A stretch of DNA of 64,000 bases. Origin: CAVUDO01 sp963740255 (GTDB taxonomy: Bacteria > Actinomycetota > Actinomycetes > Mycobacteriales > Cryptosporangiaceae). The notes under the pieces were generated by a model. It saw only the letters and a program-made list of their open reading frames with translations, was not told the DNA's origin and made no database searches. The stretch is taken from NCBI GenBank assembly GCA_963740255.1, contig CAVUDO010000002.1, positions 1-64,000 of the forward strand, given 5' to 3'. Below, one piece after another: positions 1-9,717 of this stretch (positions within the stretch are counted from its first letter, which is position 1; each line of letters starts with the position of its first letter). A program made the translations under genes and the position numbers.

Positions 1-3000
1 GAGAATCTTCGCCCGACGTCGGGGCGCCGTTGCACGCGTCGGACCCGTGGGATCACCTCAGCGCTCGCGGGACCGTCGACGGCCGGCCCCGTGCCGTCCG
101 TCCGGGTGCCGTTGGCCGACGCGGCGCCCTCGGATGCCGCTGCCACGGCACGGCGACCGGCGTGGTCAGACGGCCGCTCGGCCTCGTGCCAGGACGCCAT
201 CACCCGCAGCAGCCGGTCGAGGTCGACGGGCTTGGTGATGTAGTCGCTGGCCCCGGCCGCGATGCTCTTCTCCCGGTCGCCCGGCATCGCCTTGCGGTCA
301 GGAAGAGATCGGAAGGTCCGCGAACGGGAATTCGGCGAATCGCGCGGTTGTCTCGTTACCGTCCATATCGGGCATCATGACGTCCATCAGAACCAGGTCG
401 ACCTCCGGTGGTCCTGGAGGAGCTGAATGCCGGCGCCGCCGTTGTCGGCATAGAGGACCACGATCCCGTGCAGTTCCAGCGCGGAGGTCAGCGCGAACAC
501 GTTGCGGACGTCGTCGTCGATGATCAGTACCGTCGCCCCGGCCAGCACGGTGGTGTCCAGCCCGCCGCGGGCAGCGTGGCGGCACCGCTGAGGATCCTCG
601 GTGCCAGCGACGCCTCGGTCGTGTCGACGTCCTCGGGGGCGACCTCGAGCACCTAACGGGTAGGTGTCGGGGATGTAGAGCGTGAACGTGCTGCCCCGGC
701 CGACCTCGCTGCGGGCGCTGATCGAGCCGCCGAGCAGGCGGGCGATCTCGCGGGAGATCGACAGGCCCAGGCCCGTGCCGCCGTACTTGCGGCTGGTGGT
801 GCCGTCGGCCTGCTGGAACGCGTCGAAGATCAGCGAGAGTTTCTCGGTGGCCACCCCGATCCCGGTGTCGGACACCGCGAAGGCGACCACCCGCTCGGCG
901 GCGTTCAGCGCCGGGCTCGCGAAGAGCATGTCGTCGGGAACCGAGCCGATCGAGAGGGTCACGTCGCCGCCGTCGGTGAACTTCAGCGCGTTGGAGATCA
1001 GGTTCTTCAGGATCTGCTGCAGCCGCTGCTCGTCGGTGAACACCGAGCGGGGCAGGTCGGGCTCGCGGCGGACCCGCAGCCGCAGGCCCTTCACGTCGGC
1101 CTGCGGCCGGAAGGTGGCCTCCACGTAGCCGCAGATGTCGTCCAGGGCTACCGGGGTGGGTTGCACGTCCATCTTGCCGGCCTCGACCTTGGACAGGTCG
1201 AGGATGTCGTTGATCAGGGTCAACAGGTCCCAGCCGGCGTCGTGGATGGTGCGGGCGAACTCGATCTGCTTGGCCGAGAGGTTGGCCTCCAGGTTCTCGG
1301 CCAGCAGCCGGGCCAGCACCAGCAGGCTGTTCAGCGGGGTCCGCAGCTCGTGGCTCATGTTGGCCAGGAACTCGGACTTGTACTGGCTGGACAGCGCCAG
1401 CTGCTCGGCCTTCTCCTCCAGGCCGAGGCGGGCCATCTCGATCTCGCGGTTCTTGATCTCGATGTTGCGGTTCTGGTCGGACAGCAGCGCCGCCTTCTCC
1501 TGCAGTTCGGCGTTGGTGCGCTGCAGCTCCATCGACTGTGCCTGCAGCTCCTGGGTGAGGCGCTGGGACTGGGTGAGCAGCTCCTCGGTGCGCGCGTTGG
1601 CGATGATCGTGTTCAGCACGACGCCGATGGTGTCGACCAGCTGCTCCAGGAAGTTCATGTGCTGGGTGGAGAAGTCTCCGAACCGGGCCAGCTCGATGAC
1701 GCCCAGCACCCGCTCCTCGAAGAGCACAGGCAGGATGACCAGGTCGGACGGGGCGGCCTCGCCGAGCCCCGAGGCGATCGAGAGGTACCCCGGCGGCGTG
1801 CCGGCCACCCGGATGGGCCGCCGCTCGACTGCCGCCTGGCCGACCAGGCCCTCGCCGAGCGCGAGCCCCGAGTCGCCCCGCCGGGGCGCGTAGCCGTACG
1901 ACGACGCCAGCCGCAGCCGCAGCCCCTCCCGGGTGGACTCCAGCAGGAAGAACGCGCCCTGCTGGGCGTCGACGACCGGGGTGACCTCGCTCATGATCAT
2001 CTGGCAGACCTGCCGCAGGTCGCGCTGGCCCTGCAACTGGGCGCCGATCCGGGCCAGGTTGGTCTTGAGCCAGTCCTGGGACGCGTTCTGCTCGGTGGTG
2101 TCCTTCAGGTTGGCGATCATCTGGTTGATGTTGTCCTTGAGCTCGGCCACCTCGCCCAGCGCCTCGACGGCGATCGACTGGGTCAGGTCACCGCGGGTCA
2201 CGGCGGTGGCCACGTCGGCGATCGCGCGCACCTGGGTGGTGAGGTTGCCGGCCAGGTCGTTCACGTTCTGGGTCAGGTCGCGCCAGGTGCCCGACACGTC
2301 CCGCACCTCTGCCTGGCCGCCGAGCTTGCCCTCGGTGCCGACCTCGCGGGCGACCCGGGTGACCTCGTCGGCGAAGGAGGAGAGCTGGTCGACCATCGTG
2401 TTGACCGTGTTCTTCAGCTCCAGGATCTCGCCCTGCGCGGTGACCGTGATCTTCTGGCTCAGGTCGCCGCCGGCCACCGCCGTGGTCACCTGGGCGATGT
2501 TGCGCACCTGGGACGTCAGGTTGCCGGCCATCGAGTTGACGTTGTCGGTGAGTTCGCGCCACAGCCCGGAGACGCCGCGGACCTGCGCCTGGCCGCCGAG
2601 CTTGCCCTCCGAGCCCACCTCGCGGGCGACCCGGGTGACCTCGTCGGCGAAGGAGGAGAGCTGGTCGACCATCGTGTTGACCGTGCTCTTGAGCTCCAGG
2701 ATCTCGCCGCGGGCGTCCACGGTGATCTTCTGCGAGAGGTCGCCCTGGGCCACGGCGGTGGCCACCTGGGCGATGTTGCGCACCTGGGCGGTGAGGTTGC
2801 CGGCCATCGAGTTGACGTTGTCGGTGAGTTCGCGCCAGACGCCGGAGACGCCGCGGACCTGGGCCTGGCCGCCGAGCTTGCCCTCCGAACCCACCTCACC
2901 GGCGACCCGGGTGACCTCGGCCGCGAACGCCGAGAGCTGGTCGACCATCGTGTTGACGGTGTTCTTCAGCTCGGCGATCTCGCCGCGGGCGTCCACGGTG

Positions 3001-4386
3001 ATCTTCTGCGAGAGGTCGCCCTGGGCCACGGCAGTGGCGACGCTGGCGATGTTGCGCACCTGACCGGTGAGGTTGCCGGCCATCGAGTTGACGTTGTCGG
3101 TGAGTTCGCGCCAGACGCCGGAGACGCCGCGGACCTGCGCCTGGCCGCCCAGCTCACCTTCGGACCCGACCTCGCGGGCGACCCGGGTGACCTCGTCGGC
3201 GAAGGAGGAGAGCTGGTCGACCATCGTGTTGACGGTGCTCTTGAGCTCCAGGATCTCGCCCTGGGCGTCGACGGTGATCTTCTGGGTCAGGTCACCCCGG
3301 GCGACCGCGGTGGTCACCTGGGCGATGTTGCGGACCTGGGCGGTGAGGTTGCCGGCCATCGAGTTGACGTTGTCGGTGAGTTCGCGCCAGACGCCGGAGA
3401 CGCCGCGGACCTGGGCCTGGCCGCCGAGCTTGCCCTCCGAGCCCACCTCGCGCGCGACCCGCGTCACCTCGTCGGCGAACGCCGAGAGCTGGTCGACCAT
3501 CGTGTTCACGGTCTGCTTGAGTTCGAGGATCTCGCCGCGCGCGTCGACGGTGATCTTCTGCGAGAGGTCGCCCTGGGCCACCGCGGTGGCCACCTGGGCG
3601 ATGTTGCGCACCTGGGACGTCAGGTTGCCGGCCATCGAGTTGACGTTCTCGGTGAGTTCGCGCCACAGGCCCGACACGCCGCGGACCTGCGCCTGGCCGC
3701 CGAGCTTGCCCTCCGAACCCACCTCGCGGGCGACCCGGGTGACCTCGTCGGCGAAGGAGGAGAGCTGGTCGACCATCCGGTTCACGGTGGTGCCGATCCG
3801 GAGGAACTCGCCCTTGAGCGGCTGGCCGGCGATCTCCAGGGCCATGTGCTGGGACAGGTCGCCGTGGGCCACCGCGTCGATGACCCGGGCCACCTCGGTG
3901 GTCGGCCGCACCAGCTCGTCGATCAGGGAGTTCACGGCCTGGGCACTGCTGGCCCAGCCGCCGTCGCCGTCGGATCTCGTCCACCCGCTCGGTCATCCGG
4001 CCGTCGCGGCCGATCACCCGGCTGACCCGGACCAGCTCCCGGTGCCGCTGCTCCTGCAGCCCGGCCACCGCGTTGAACGCGTCCACGACCTCGCCGGCCA
4101 GCCCGGGCCGTCGCTGCAGGCGGGTGGCGAAGTCGCCGCCGCGGAAACTGCTCAGCGCGTCGCGCAGCTCGGTGAGTGCGGCCTCGGCGCTCGCCGGCGC
4201 GGCGGCCCGTCCGTCGGTGGGCGTCCTGCCGGTGCCGCTGCTCCTGCCGTTGCCCGGGGTTCCCTTGCTCGGGCTCACCTTGCCAGAGCCCCCGTTCGCG
4301 GCACGCGCTGGGGTCGAGCCGGACCCGGTCGCGGCGGAACGCCGAGCACTCCGGGGCGCGGCGGTACTCCGTTCGGCCTTGGTCAT
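1..4386 (-). CDS. Multi-HAMP hybrid histidine kinase with receiver, frame-interrupted, 3' end outside window
   Basis: Predicted cytoplasmic signalling kinase that would autophosphorylate a histidine and pass phosphate to its own receiver. Order read on the minus strand: a Ser/Pro-rich start, one HAMP-like unit, seven near-identical HAMP units of about 92 residues (3830-2100), a GAF domain (about 2080-1600), a coiled coil, HisKA with MSHELRTPL (His codon 1352-1350), HATPase (GTGLGLS), then a receiver with [13 protein letters not shown] (Asp codon 384-382). No membrane segments are seen. The reading frame changes near 3970, 650, 560, 405 and twice near 305; each break restores recognisable family sequence if one base is added or removed (about 4 bases at 650). 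The longest uninterrupted frame is 3935-387. Translation still runs at position 1, so the C-terminus is missing. ATG 4386 faces a divergent phosphatase gene. The domain call is firm; whether the breaks are real is not known. Confidence 0.85.
2150..3805 (-). repeat. 276-bp tandem repeat encoding HAMP units
   Basis: The same stretch recurs every 276 bp (for example the [13 protein letters not shown] segment at about 2425, 2701, 2977, 3253 and 3529), giving consecutive 92-residue HAMP units with a few substitutions each. The units differ mainly at [11 protein letters not shown] versus RGEI and SGLW versus SGVW. Such high DNA identity implies recent duplication or gene conversion, and the array could recombine to change the number of units. 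Confidence 0.9.
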
Positions 4387-4399
4387 GCGGTTGCCTCAT

Positions 4400-4463
4400 C
4401 TCGCGGAGCGTGCGGAGACGCAGGGGTGTTCCCGCTATATCTTTGCCTATCACGCTCCGCGAG
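4400..4463. promoter_or_regulatory. 13-bp perfect inverted repeat in divergent promoter region
   Basis: Positions 4400-4412 (CTCGCGGAGCGTG) are the exact reverse complement of 4451-4463. The 38 bases between them hold the only A/T-rich stretch of the intergenic region (GCTATATCTTTGCCTATC), where promoters of the divergent kinase and phosphatase genes would be expected. It could be a pair of operator half-sites or a stem-loop in either leader. No regulator is identified. Confidence 0.5.
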
Positions 4464-4525
4464 GTGTCGGGTCCGACTGTGCGGCCCGGCCAGGACCGCG
4501 GGCGGGCGAGGTGGGGCAGCCGGAA

Positions 4526-6658
4526 ATGGCAGGCGAGCGGGCAGTCGAGATGGGTCGCCGGGATGACGCGGCGACGGCCGCCAACCGGCGGGCGCACCTG
4601 CCCACGGACGTGCAGGCGGCAGCGGCGGCCAGGGCGGTGGTGCGCGACGCCCTCGCTGTCGCCGGCCTGGGGCGGCTCGCGGACGAGGCCGCGATGCTGG
4701 CCACCGAACTCACCACGGTCAGCGTCGCGCTGGCGGGGTCGGCGCTCGAGCTCCAGGTCAGTGCCGGTGTGACCGGCGTTACCGTGACCCTGACCGACCG
4801 CAGCGGCGTACTCCGGAGTCCGTCGCCGGCCTCGATCGGCGTGGCGGACGGCAGGCCGGCGTTCCCCCTGGTCGACGCCCTGGCCTCGGCGTGGGGTCTG
4901 ACCCACGACCGGCACGGGAAGTCGGTGTGGTTCCGGTTGGACGCCGAGCCGGTGGCCGCCCCCGCCGAGCCGCCGGGCACCGCGGTGCCGGACGGTCGGC
5001 CGGCGTTCCCGCCGTCCGCGGCCGACGCGGCCGCCTGGCTCACCAGCCTGCCCGACCGGCTTCTGCAGGAGCTCACCCCGACCGGATTGGTCCAGGAGTT
5101 GCTGCACCGGGTCTGCGAGTCGACCGGAGCGCGGTGGGGGGCGGTCTGGCTGGAGACCGGGGACGGGGCGGCGCCCACCGCGATCGCCACCGTCGGCCTC
5201 GACGCGGACGCCGCGCCCGAGTCGCCGGCGCGGCTCTGGCCCGGCGACCCTCCGAACCCCCGTACGGCCCAGGTCGGGGTGCCCACGCCGGCGCTGGCCG
5301 CCGCCGGCGCGGCCAGGTCTCTCTCGGTGGCGCTCCCGCTCACCGCGCCCACCCGGGGCCGGCTCGAACTGGCCCAGGCGCCCGACGCCCGCCCGACCGA
5401 CGCGACGTTCGCGCTGCTGGTGGCCGAACGGATGGCCGTGAGCCTGGACGCGTCCCGGGTGCGCGACACCGAGCAGCGGCGCCGCGGCGACCTGGCGTTC
5501 CTCGCCGACGCCAGCGAGCTGCTCGCCTCCTCGCTGGACGTCGACCTCGCGCTGGCCCTGGTCGCCCAGTTGTGCGTCCCGCGGGTCGGCCAGTGGTGCG
5601 TGATCCACTCCTTCACCGCCGGCGCCCCGCCGGAGCTCGTGGTGGCCGTGCACGCCGACGAACGGGCGGTGCCGGCGCTGGAGCGCGCCTTCCTGGGCCC
5701 GGAAGCCGGTCCGGTGCTCGACCGGGTGCGCGCCGCCGTCCGCGACCGCGCGCCCGTGCCGTTGAACGGAGCTGTGTCGGGCATCGTGCTGCCGCTCACC
5801 GCCCGCCGGGAGGTGGTCGGGGCGATGACCGTCGGCGACCCGGCCGGACGCCGCCACACCCCCGAGGAGATCGCGATCGCGGCCGACCTCGCCCGCCGGG
5901 CCGCCGTGGCGGTGGACAACGCCCGGCTCTACTCCGAACGGGATGCCGCGGCACAGGCGTTGCAGCGGGCGCTGCTGCCGGCGAGCCTGCCGCAGCCGGC
6001 CGGGCTGGAGTTCGCCGCCGAGTACTCCCCGGCCGGCGAGGGCGACGACGTCGGCGGCGACTTCTACGACGTGATGGACCTGGACGACGGCTGGCTGCTG
6101 GCGATCGGCGACGTGTGCGGCAAGGGGCCGGAGGCGGCCTCGGTGACCGGGATGGTCCGGACGGTGTTGCGGACGCTGATGCGCGAGGGACGGGACCTGC
6201 GGTACGCCCTGGGGGCGCTGAACCTCGCGCTGCTCGACCAGGGCCATCTGGCCCGCTTCTGCACGGTCGCGGTGGCGCTCGCCCGCCGGCGCGGCGACCG
6301 GGTGCACGTGCGGCTCTGCGTGGCCGGACACCCCCCGCCGGTACTGCTCGGTGCCGCTGGCGTCGAGTTCGTCGGGGTCAGCGGGATGGCGGTGGGCCTC
6401 GCGCCGGAGATGGAGCTGGAGGACGTCGAGGTGGTGCTCGGCCCCGGGGACGCGCTCGTCTTCTTCACCGACGGTGTCACCGAGCGCCGCCGTGGCCTGG
6501 CACAGTTCGGCGAGGAGAACGTGCTGGCGGCACTCGCGCCGTGCGTCGCGCTCCCGGCCACCGAGGTCGCGGCGCGGCTGCGGGCGGCGGCCACCGAGTT
6601 CGGCACCGGCCCGCTCCGGGACGACCTGGCGATCCTGGTGCTGGCCGTGCCGCGCTAG
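4526..6658 (+). CDS. SpoIIE-type PP2C phosphatase with degenerate HATPase-like and GAF domains
   Basis: Serine phosphatase of the RsbU/SpoIIE type, expected to dephosphorylate a STAS anti-anti-sigma protein. Residues about 24-140 resemble an RsbW/HATPase fold, but the N-box reads ELTTVSVAL with no Asn and the Gly-rich lid is not visible, so ATP binding looks lost. Two GAF-like regions follow (about 175-305 and 322-470), then the PP2C core (495-710) with the metal-binding motifs [24 protein letters not shown] and DDLAIL intact. ATG 4526 is chosen because the frame upstream overlaps the divergent kinase; ATG 4550 is an alternative. It is convergent with the RsbW-like gene 9 bp downstream and belongs functionally with the next three genes. 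Confidence 0.88.
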   Translation: MAGERAVEMGRRDDAATAANRRAHLPTDVQAAAAARAVVRDALAVAGLGRLADEAAMLATELTTVSVALAGSALELQVSAGVTGVTVTLTDRSGVLRSPSPASIGVADGRPAFPLVDALASAWGLTHDRHGKSVWFRLDAEPVAAPAEPPGTAVPDGRPAFPPSAADAAAWLTSLPDRLLQELTPTGLVQELLHRVCESTGARWGAVWLETGDGAAPTAIATVGLDADAAPESPARLWPGDPPNPRTAQVGVPTPALAAAGAARSLSVALPLTAPTRGRLELAQAPDARPTDATFALLVAERMAVSLDASRVRDTEQRRRGDLAFLADASELLASSLDVDLALALVAQLCVPRVGQWCVIHSFTAGAPPELVVAVHADERAVPALERAFLGPEAGPVLDRVRAAVRDRAPVPLNGAVSGIVLPLTARREVVGAMTVGDPAGRRHTPEEIAIAADLARRAAVAVDNARLYSERDAAAQALQRALLPASLPQPAGLEFAAEYSPAGEGDDVGGDFYDVMDLDDGWLLAIGDVCGKGPEAASVTGMVRTVLRTLMREGRDLRYALGALNLALLDQGHLARFCTVAVALARRRGDRVHVRLCVAGHPPPVLLGAAGVEFVGVSGMAVGLAPEMELEDVEVVLGPGDALVFFTDGVTERRRGLAQFGEENVLAALAPCVALPATEVAARLRAAATEFGTGPLRDDLAILVLAVPR

Positions 6659-6667
6659 CGGGTGCGG

Positions 6668-7876
6668 CTAGCGCTGGTCGAACTCCGCCCAGACCGTCTT
6701 GCCGCCCGGGATCGGCCGCACGCCCCACCGGTCGGCGAAGTGGGCCACCAGGGCCAGACCGCGGTGGCCGGGGTCGAACGGGCCGGCGCGCAGGATCCGC
6801 GGGATGCGGGCGTCCTCGTCGGTGACCTCGACCCGGATCGCCGGGTCGCCCCGCACCAGCCGCACCTCGAATCCGGCCCCGGTGTGGCGGATCGCGTTCG
6901 CGGCGAGCTCCCCGACCACGATCCGCAGGGCGCCGCGCCCGGCCACGCCCCAGCTCTCCAGTGTGCGGGCGAGGAAACCGCGGGCCTCGCCGGCAGCCCG
7001 GGGCACCGGCGGGAAGCGGGCCGTGTGCGTCCCGTCGGGCCGCACGACCACGTCCGTGCCCACCGGACCCCATACCCGCCCGGGTCCGGTCACCGTCTGG
7101 ACCGCCTGCTCCCGCAGCGCGAGCAGTTCCCGCAGCGACGCGCGCTCGTAGAGGTCGGCGCCCGCGCCCCGGGTCAGGGAGTACGGGGAGTGGCGCAGCA
7201 GTCCGAGCCGCGCGTGCAGCGCGATCGGCCGGAACAGCTCGGCGGTGACCGCCGGGATCGGAACGCGGGAGAACAGCATCAGGGAGAACGCGTCGCCAGC
7301 GGGCAACGCGCCGCCGACGGCCAGCACGGAGTGGATGCCGTGCCGCCGGACGAACTCCGGTTGCGGCACGCGGGTGGTCGCGGCGGCGTCCGCGAGATGG
7401 AACATCCCGTAGTCGGCCGGGCTCGCCTCGTGGCGGACTCCGGTGTTCAGGCCGTCCAGGTCGATCCGCAGGTCGCCGAGGACGTCCGCGATCACCGGCC
7501 GGCGCGCCACCTCCCGGCCGAACAGCGGGACGACCCGCTGGTGCGGCGACCGGCTCGGATCGTGCTCGGGCAGCTCGTCGCAGTGCGAGGCGATCAGCGC
7601 GAAGCAGGCCAGGTCGTCCGGTGCGGTGGGGTGTTCGGCCCGGACGTGCGCACCGAGGGCCACGGGCAGCTGGGCGAGCGACCGGGTCACGCACAGGCGC
7701 ACCAGCGCGAACTCCCTGGTGTCGGCCTTGTCGGTGAACCGCTCGGCCAGGCAGTCCACCATCGCCTCCGCGGCTGGGCCGAACCCGCTGGCCCGCTCGG
7801 CGGCACGCTGGAGGTCGTCGCCGCACCGGATCATGTCGCCGACGGTCAGATCGGCGATGCTCAGTCCGCGATCCAT
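6668..7876 (-). CDS. RsbW-like ATPase with N-terminal sensor-like region
   Basis: The C-terminal 135 residues form a GHKL ATPase of the anti-sigma/RsbW class, with an intact N-box (GELAANAIRHT), a DEDARIP segment and GHRGLALV. The first 230 residues are not a named domain known to me. They contain FALVRLCVTRSL, HQRVVPLFGREV and GIHSVLAVGGALPAGDAFSLMLFSRVPIP, and segments of this kind recur at the N-terminus of signalling proteins, so I infer a sensory role. ATG 7876 sits 6 bases after AAGGG; GTG 7882 would directly abut that site and is less likely. The downstream PP2C-STAS partners suggest it acts as a switch kinase. The ATPase call is confident; the sensor call is inference. Confidence 0.82.
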   Translation of the reverse strand: MDRGLSIADLTVGDMIRCGDDLQRAAERASGFGPAAEAMVDCLAERFTDKADTREFALVRLCVTRSLAQLPVALGAHVRAEHPTAPDDLACFALIASHCDELPEHDPSRSPHQRVVPLFGREVARRPVIADVLGDLRIDLDGLNTGVRHEASPADYGMFHLADAAATTRVPQPEFVRRHGIHSVLAVGGALPAGDAFSLMLFSRVPIPAVTAELFRPIALHARLGLLRHSPYSLTRGAGADLYERASLRELLALREQAVQTVTGPGRVWGPVGTDVVVRPDGTHTARFPPVPRAAGEARGFLARTLESWGVAGRGALRIVVGELAANAIRHTGAGFEVRLVRGDPAIRVEVTDEDARIPRILRAGPFDPGHRGLALVAHFADRWGVRPIPGGKTVWAEFDQR

Positions 7877-7916
7877 GTCCACCCTTCGGGGTCGGCGCTC
7901 GGCACGACGTCGGGGG

Positions 7917-9242
7917 TCAGCGCTCGGGCACGCTCACCGCGAGCGCGGCCACGTCGTCGTCCGCCGGGGGGTCGAACCGGTCGATCTGTCCCCGGACGTA
8001 CTCGATCAGCGCGCGGGCGTTGTTGCGCGGACGCCCGGTCAGCGCGACGTCGAGGCGGCCCTGCCCGAACTGGTGGCCGTAGCGGCGGGAGTCGGTGATG
8101 CCGTCGGTGTAGAAGAGCAGCGCGTCGCCGCGGTCGAGGCGGATCCGGGTGGTGGGGTAGACGGCTCCGCGCAGCCATCCCACCAGCGGCCCGGAGTCGG
8201 TGAGGCGTTCGAAGGTGCCGTCCTTGCGGCAGACGACGACCGGCGGGTGTCCGCCGTTGGACAGCGCCACCGTGGCGCCGTCCGGGTCGGGCTGGACGAA
8301 CGCGACCGCCGCCGTGCAGTAGCGCGGTTCGGAGGTCTGGTGCTGGTCGAAGGCGACCGTCTCGTTCAGCGAGGCCATCACCGCCGCCGGGTCCTCGGTC
8401 TGGATGGCCGCTCCCCGCAGGGCGTACCGGGCCAGCGAGGTGAGAGAGGCGGCCTGCACACCCTTGCCGGAGACGTCGCCGATGGTGGCGGCCCAGCGGC
8501 CCTCGCCGAGCGGGAAGACGTCGTAGAAGTCCCCGCCGACGTCCTCCGACGGGGACGGGTGGAAGAAGGCGTTCACCTCCAGGCCCGGGATCCGGGGCAG
8601 TATCGGAGGCAGCAGGGTCTGCTGGAGCGTGCGGGCGATCCGTTCGGCCTTGGCCTTCTCCCGCATCACCTCCTCGCCGCGTCGGCGTTCTACCGCCACC
8701 TCCCGCAGCACGCTCCGCCGCAGTTCCAGCTCGTCCACGATCACCGCGGCCAGGTCCTGGAGCACCAGCAGCTCGGTCTCGGTCACCTCCCGCGGCTGGT
8801 GGTCGGCGACGCACAACGCGCCGAGCCGGTAGCCGTCGGCCGTGACGATCGGCGCCCCCGCGTAGAACCGCACGCCCTCCTTGGCGACGGCCGGGTGGGC
8901 GTGGGCGGCGGGGTCGGTGGTCGCGTCGTTGACCACCCGGGGGGCGTCGCTGAGGATCACCGACGCGCAGAACCCGGGCAGGCGCGGGGCGTCCCGCGGT
9001 TCCACCCCGTGCGCCGCCTTGCACCAGACCCGGTGCGCGTCCACGATGGACACCTTGCCGATCGGTGCGCGGAAGAACCTCGCCGCGATCGCGGCCACCC
9101 GGTCGAACGCCGGCTCGGGCGGGGTGTCCAGGATGGCGTACCGCCGGACGGCGGCCAGCCGCTCGTTCTCCTCCGCCGGGTAGACCGCGGATTCCGCGGC
9201 TGCGGGAACGGTGTGGAGGCCGGTACGGTGGCGGTCGTCCAT
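7917..9242 (-). CDS. GAF-PP2C (SpoIIE-type) serine phosphatase
   Basis: A 441-residue phosphatase with a GAF domain (about 25-165, beginning ERLAAVRRYAILDTPPEP as in many light- or redox-type GAF sensors), a short helical linker (170-215) and a complete SpoIIE/PP2C domain: [30 protein letters not shown] and DDDVAALAV supply the metal-binding Asp residues. The start is supported by GGAGGGTGAACC before ATG. It is divergent from the STAS gene, with only 70 bp between them, and lies upstream of the RsbW-like gene on the same strand. Phosphatase, STAS substrate and kinase adjacent to one another is the classic partner-switch layout. The signal sensed by the GAF domain cannot be read from the sequence. 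Confidence 0.9.
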   Translation of the reverse strand: MDDRHRTGLHTVPAAAESAVYPAEENERLAAVRRYAILDTPPEPAFDRVAAIAARFFRAPIGKVSIVDAHRVWCKAAHGVEPRDAPRLPGFCASVILSDAPRVVNDATTDPAAHAHPAVAKEGVRFYAGAPIVTADGYRLGALCVADHQPREVTETELLVLQDLAAVIVDELELRRSVLREVAVERRRGEEVMREKAKAERIARTLQQTLLPPILPRIPGLEVNAFFHPSPSEDVGGDFYDVFPLGEGRWAATIGDVSGKGVQAASLTSLARYALRGAAIQTEDPAAVMASLNETVAFDQHQTSEPRYCTAAVAFVQPDPDGATVALSNGGHPPVVVCRKDGTFERLTDSGPLVGWLRGAVYPTTRIRLDRGDALLFYTDGITDSRRYGHQFGQGRLDVALTGRPRNNARALIEYVRGQIDRFDPPADDDVAALAVSVPER

Positions 9243-9260
9243 GGTTCACCCTCCTGGAGG

Positions 9261-9273
9261 GGGTCAATGACCC
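9261..9273. promoter_or_regulatory. GGGTCAATGACCC palindrome in divergent region
   Basis: A perfect 6-1-6 palindrome (GGGTCA-A-TGACCC) in the middle of the 70-bp gap between the divergent GAF-PP2C and STAS genes. Its position would let one bound protein control both directions. No regulator is assigned. Confidence 0.35.
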
Positions 9274-9312
9274 GGCCGCGCCAGCACCGGACCATCAGGG
9301 GGTCGTAAGGCG

Positions 9313-9678
9313 ATGATGAACCTGTCGGTTTCGGTGAGCAGCGGCGGCGAGCAGGGCGATATCGGCGTCGTGCGGCTCGGTGGCGAACTCGACATTGCCA
9401 CGTCTAGCACGCTGCGCCAATCCCTGAACGCATTGAGTGACGACGGCTTCCGTGACGTCGTCCTCGACCTCGGCGGTGTGACGTTCTGTGACTCCACCGG
9501 ACTCGGTGAGGTGGCCACCTACGCCCGCGGACTGATGGAGGCCGGCGGCAGCCTGGTGCTGGCGGCACTGCGGCCGGACGTCGAGTCGGTGTTCTCCGTG
9601 TCCGGTCTGTCGAAGGTGATCCCGACCGTGCGGACCGCGGCGCACGGCGTCGACCTGATCACCGCCGAGCGTTCCTGA
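9313..9678 (+). CDS. STAS-domain anti-anti-sigma factor
   Basis: A 121-residue single STAS domain of the SpoIIAA/RsbV type. The conserved FCDSTGLGEV carries the Ser (residue 61) that the partner kinase phosphorylates and an RsbU-type phosphatase dephosphorylates; the unphosphorylated form would release sigma from its anti-sigma factor. Length is normal for the family. ATG 9313 and ATG 9316 are adjacent; AAGG at 9307-9310 is better spaced for the second. It is divergent from the GAF-PP2C gene, and its likely partners are the two phosphatases and the RsbW-like protein in this block. No sigma factor gene is adjacent. Confidence 0.92.
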   Translation: MMNLSVSVSSGGEQGDIGVVRLGGELDIATSSTLRQSLNALSDDGFRDVVLDLGGVTFCDSTGLGEVATYARGLMEAGGSLVLAALRPDVESVFSVSGLSKVIPTVRTAAHGVDLITAERS

Positions 9679-9717
9679 GCCGACCGGGGCCGGTTCTTAC
9701 CGACTGGGAGGAGCGCG

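Noticed and set aside
1161..4025. Long open frame opposite the HAMP repeats (plus strand, 954 codons)
   Set aside because: It is the antisense shadow of a repetitive gene. Its translation is a low-complexity Gly/Asp/His/Val pattern and no start signal or family is seen.
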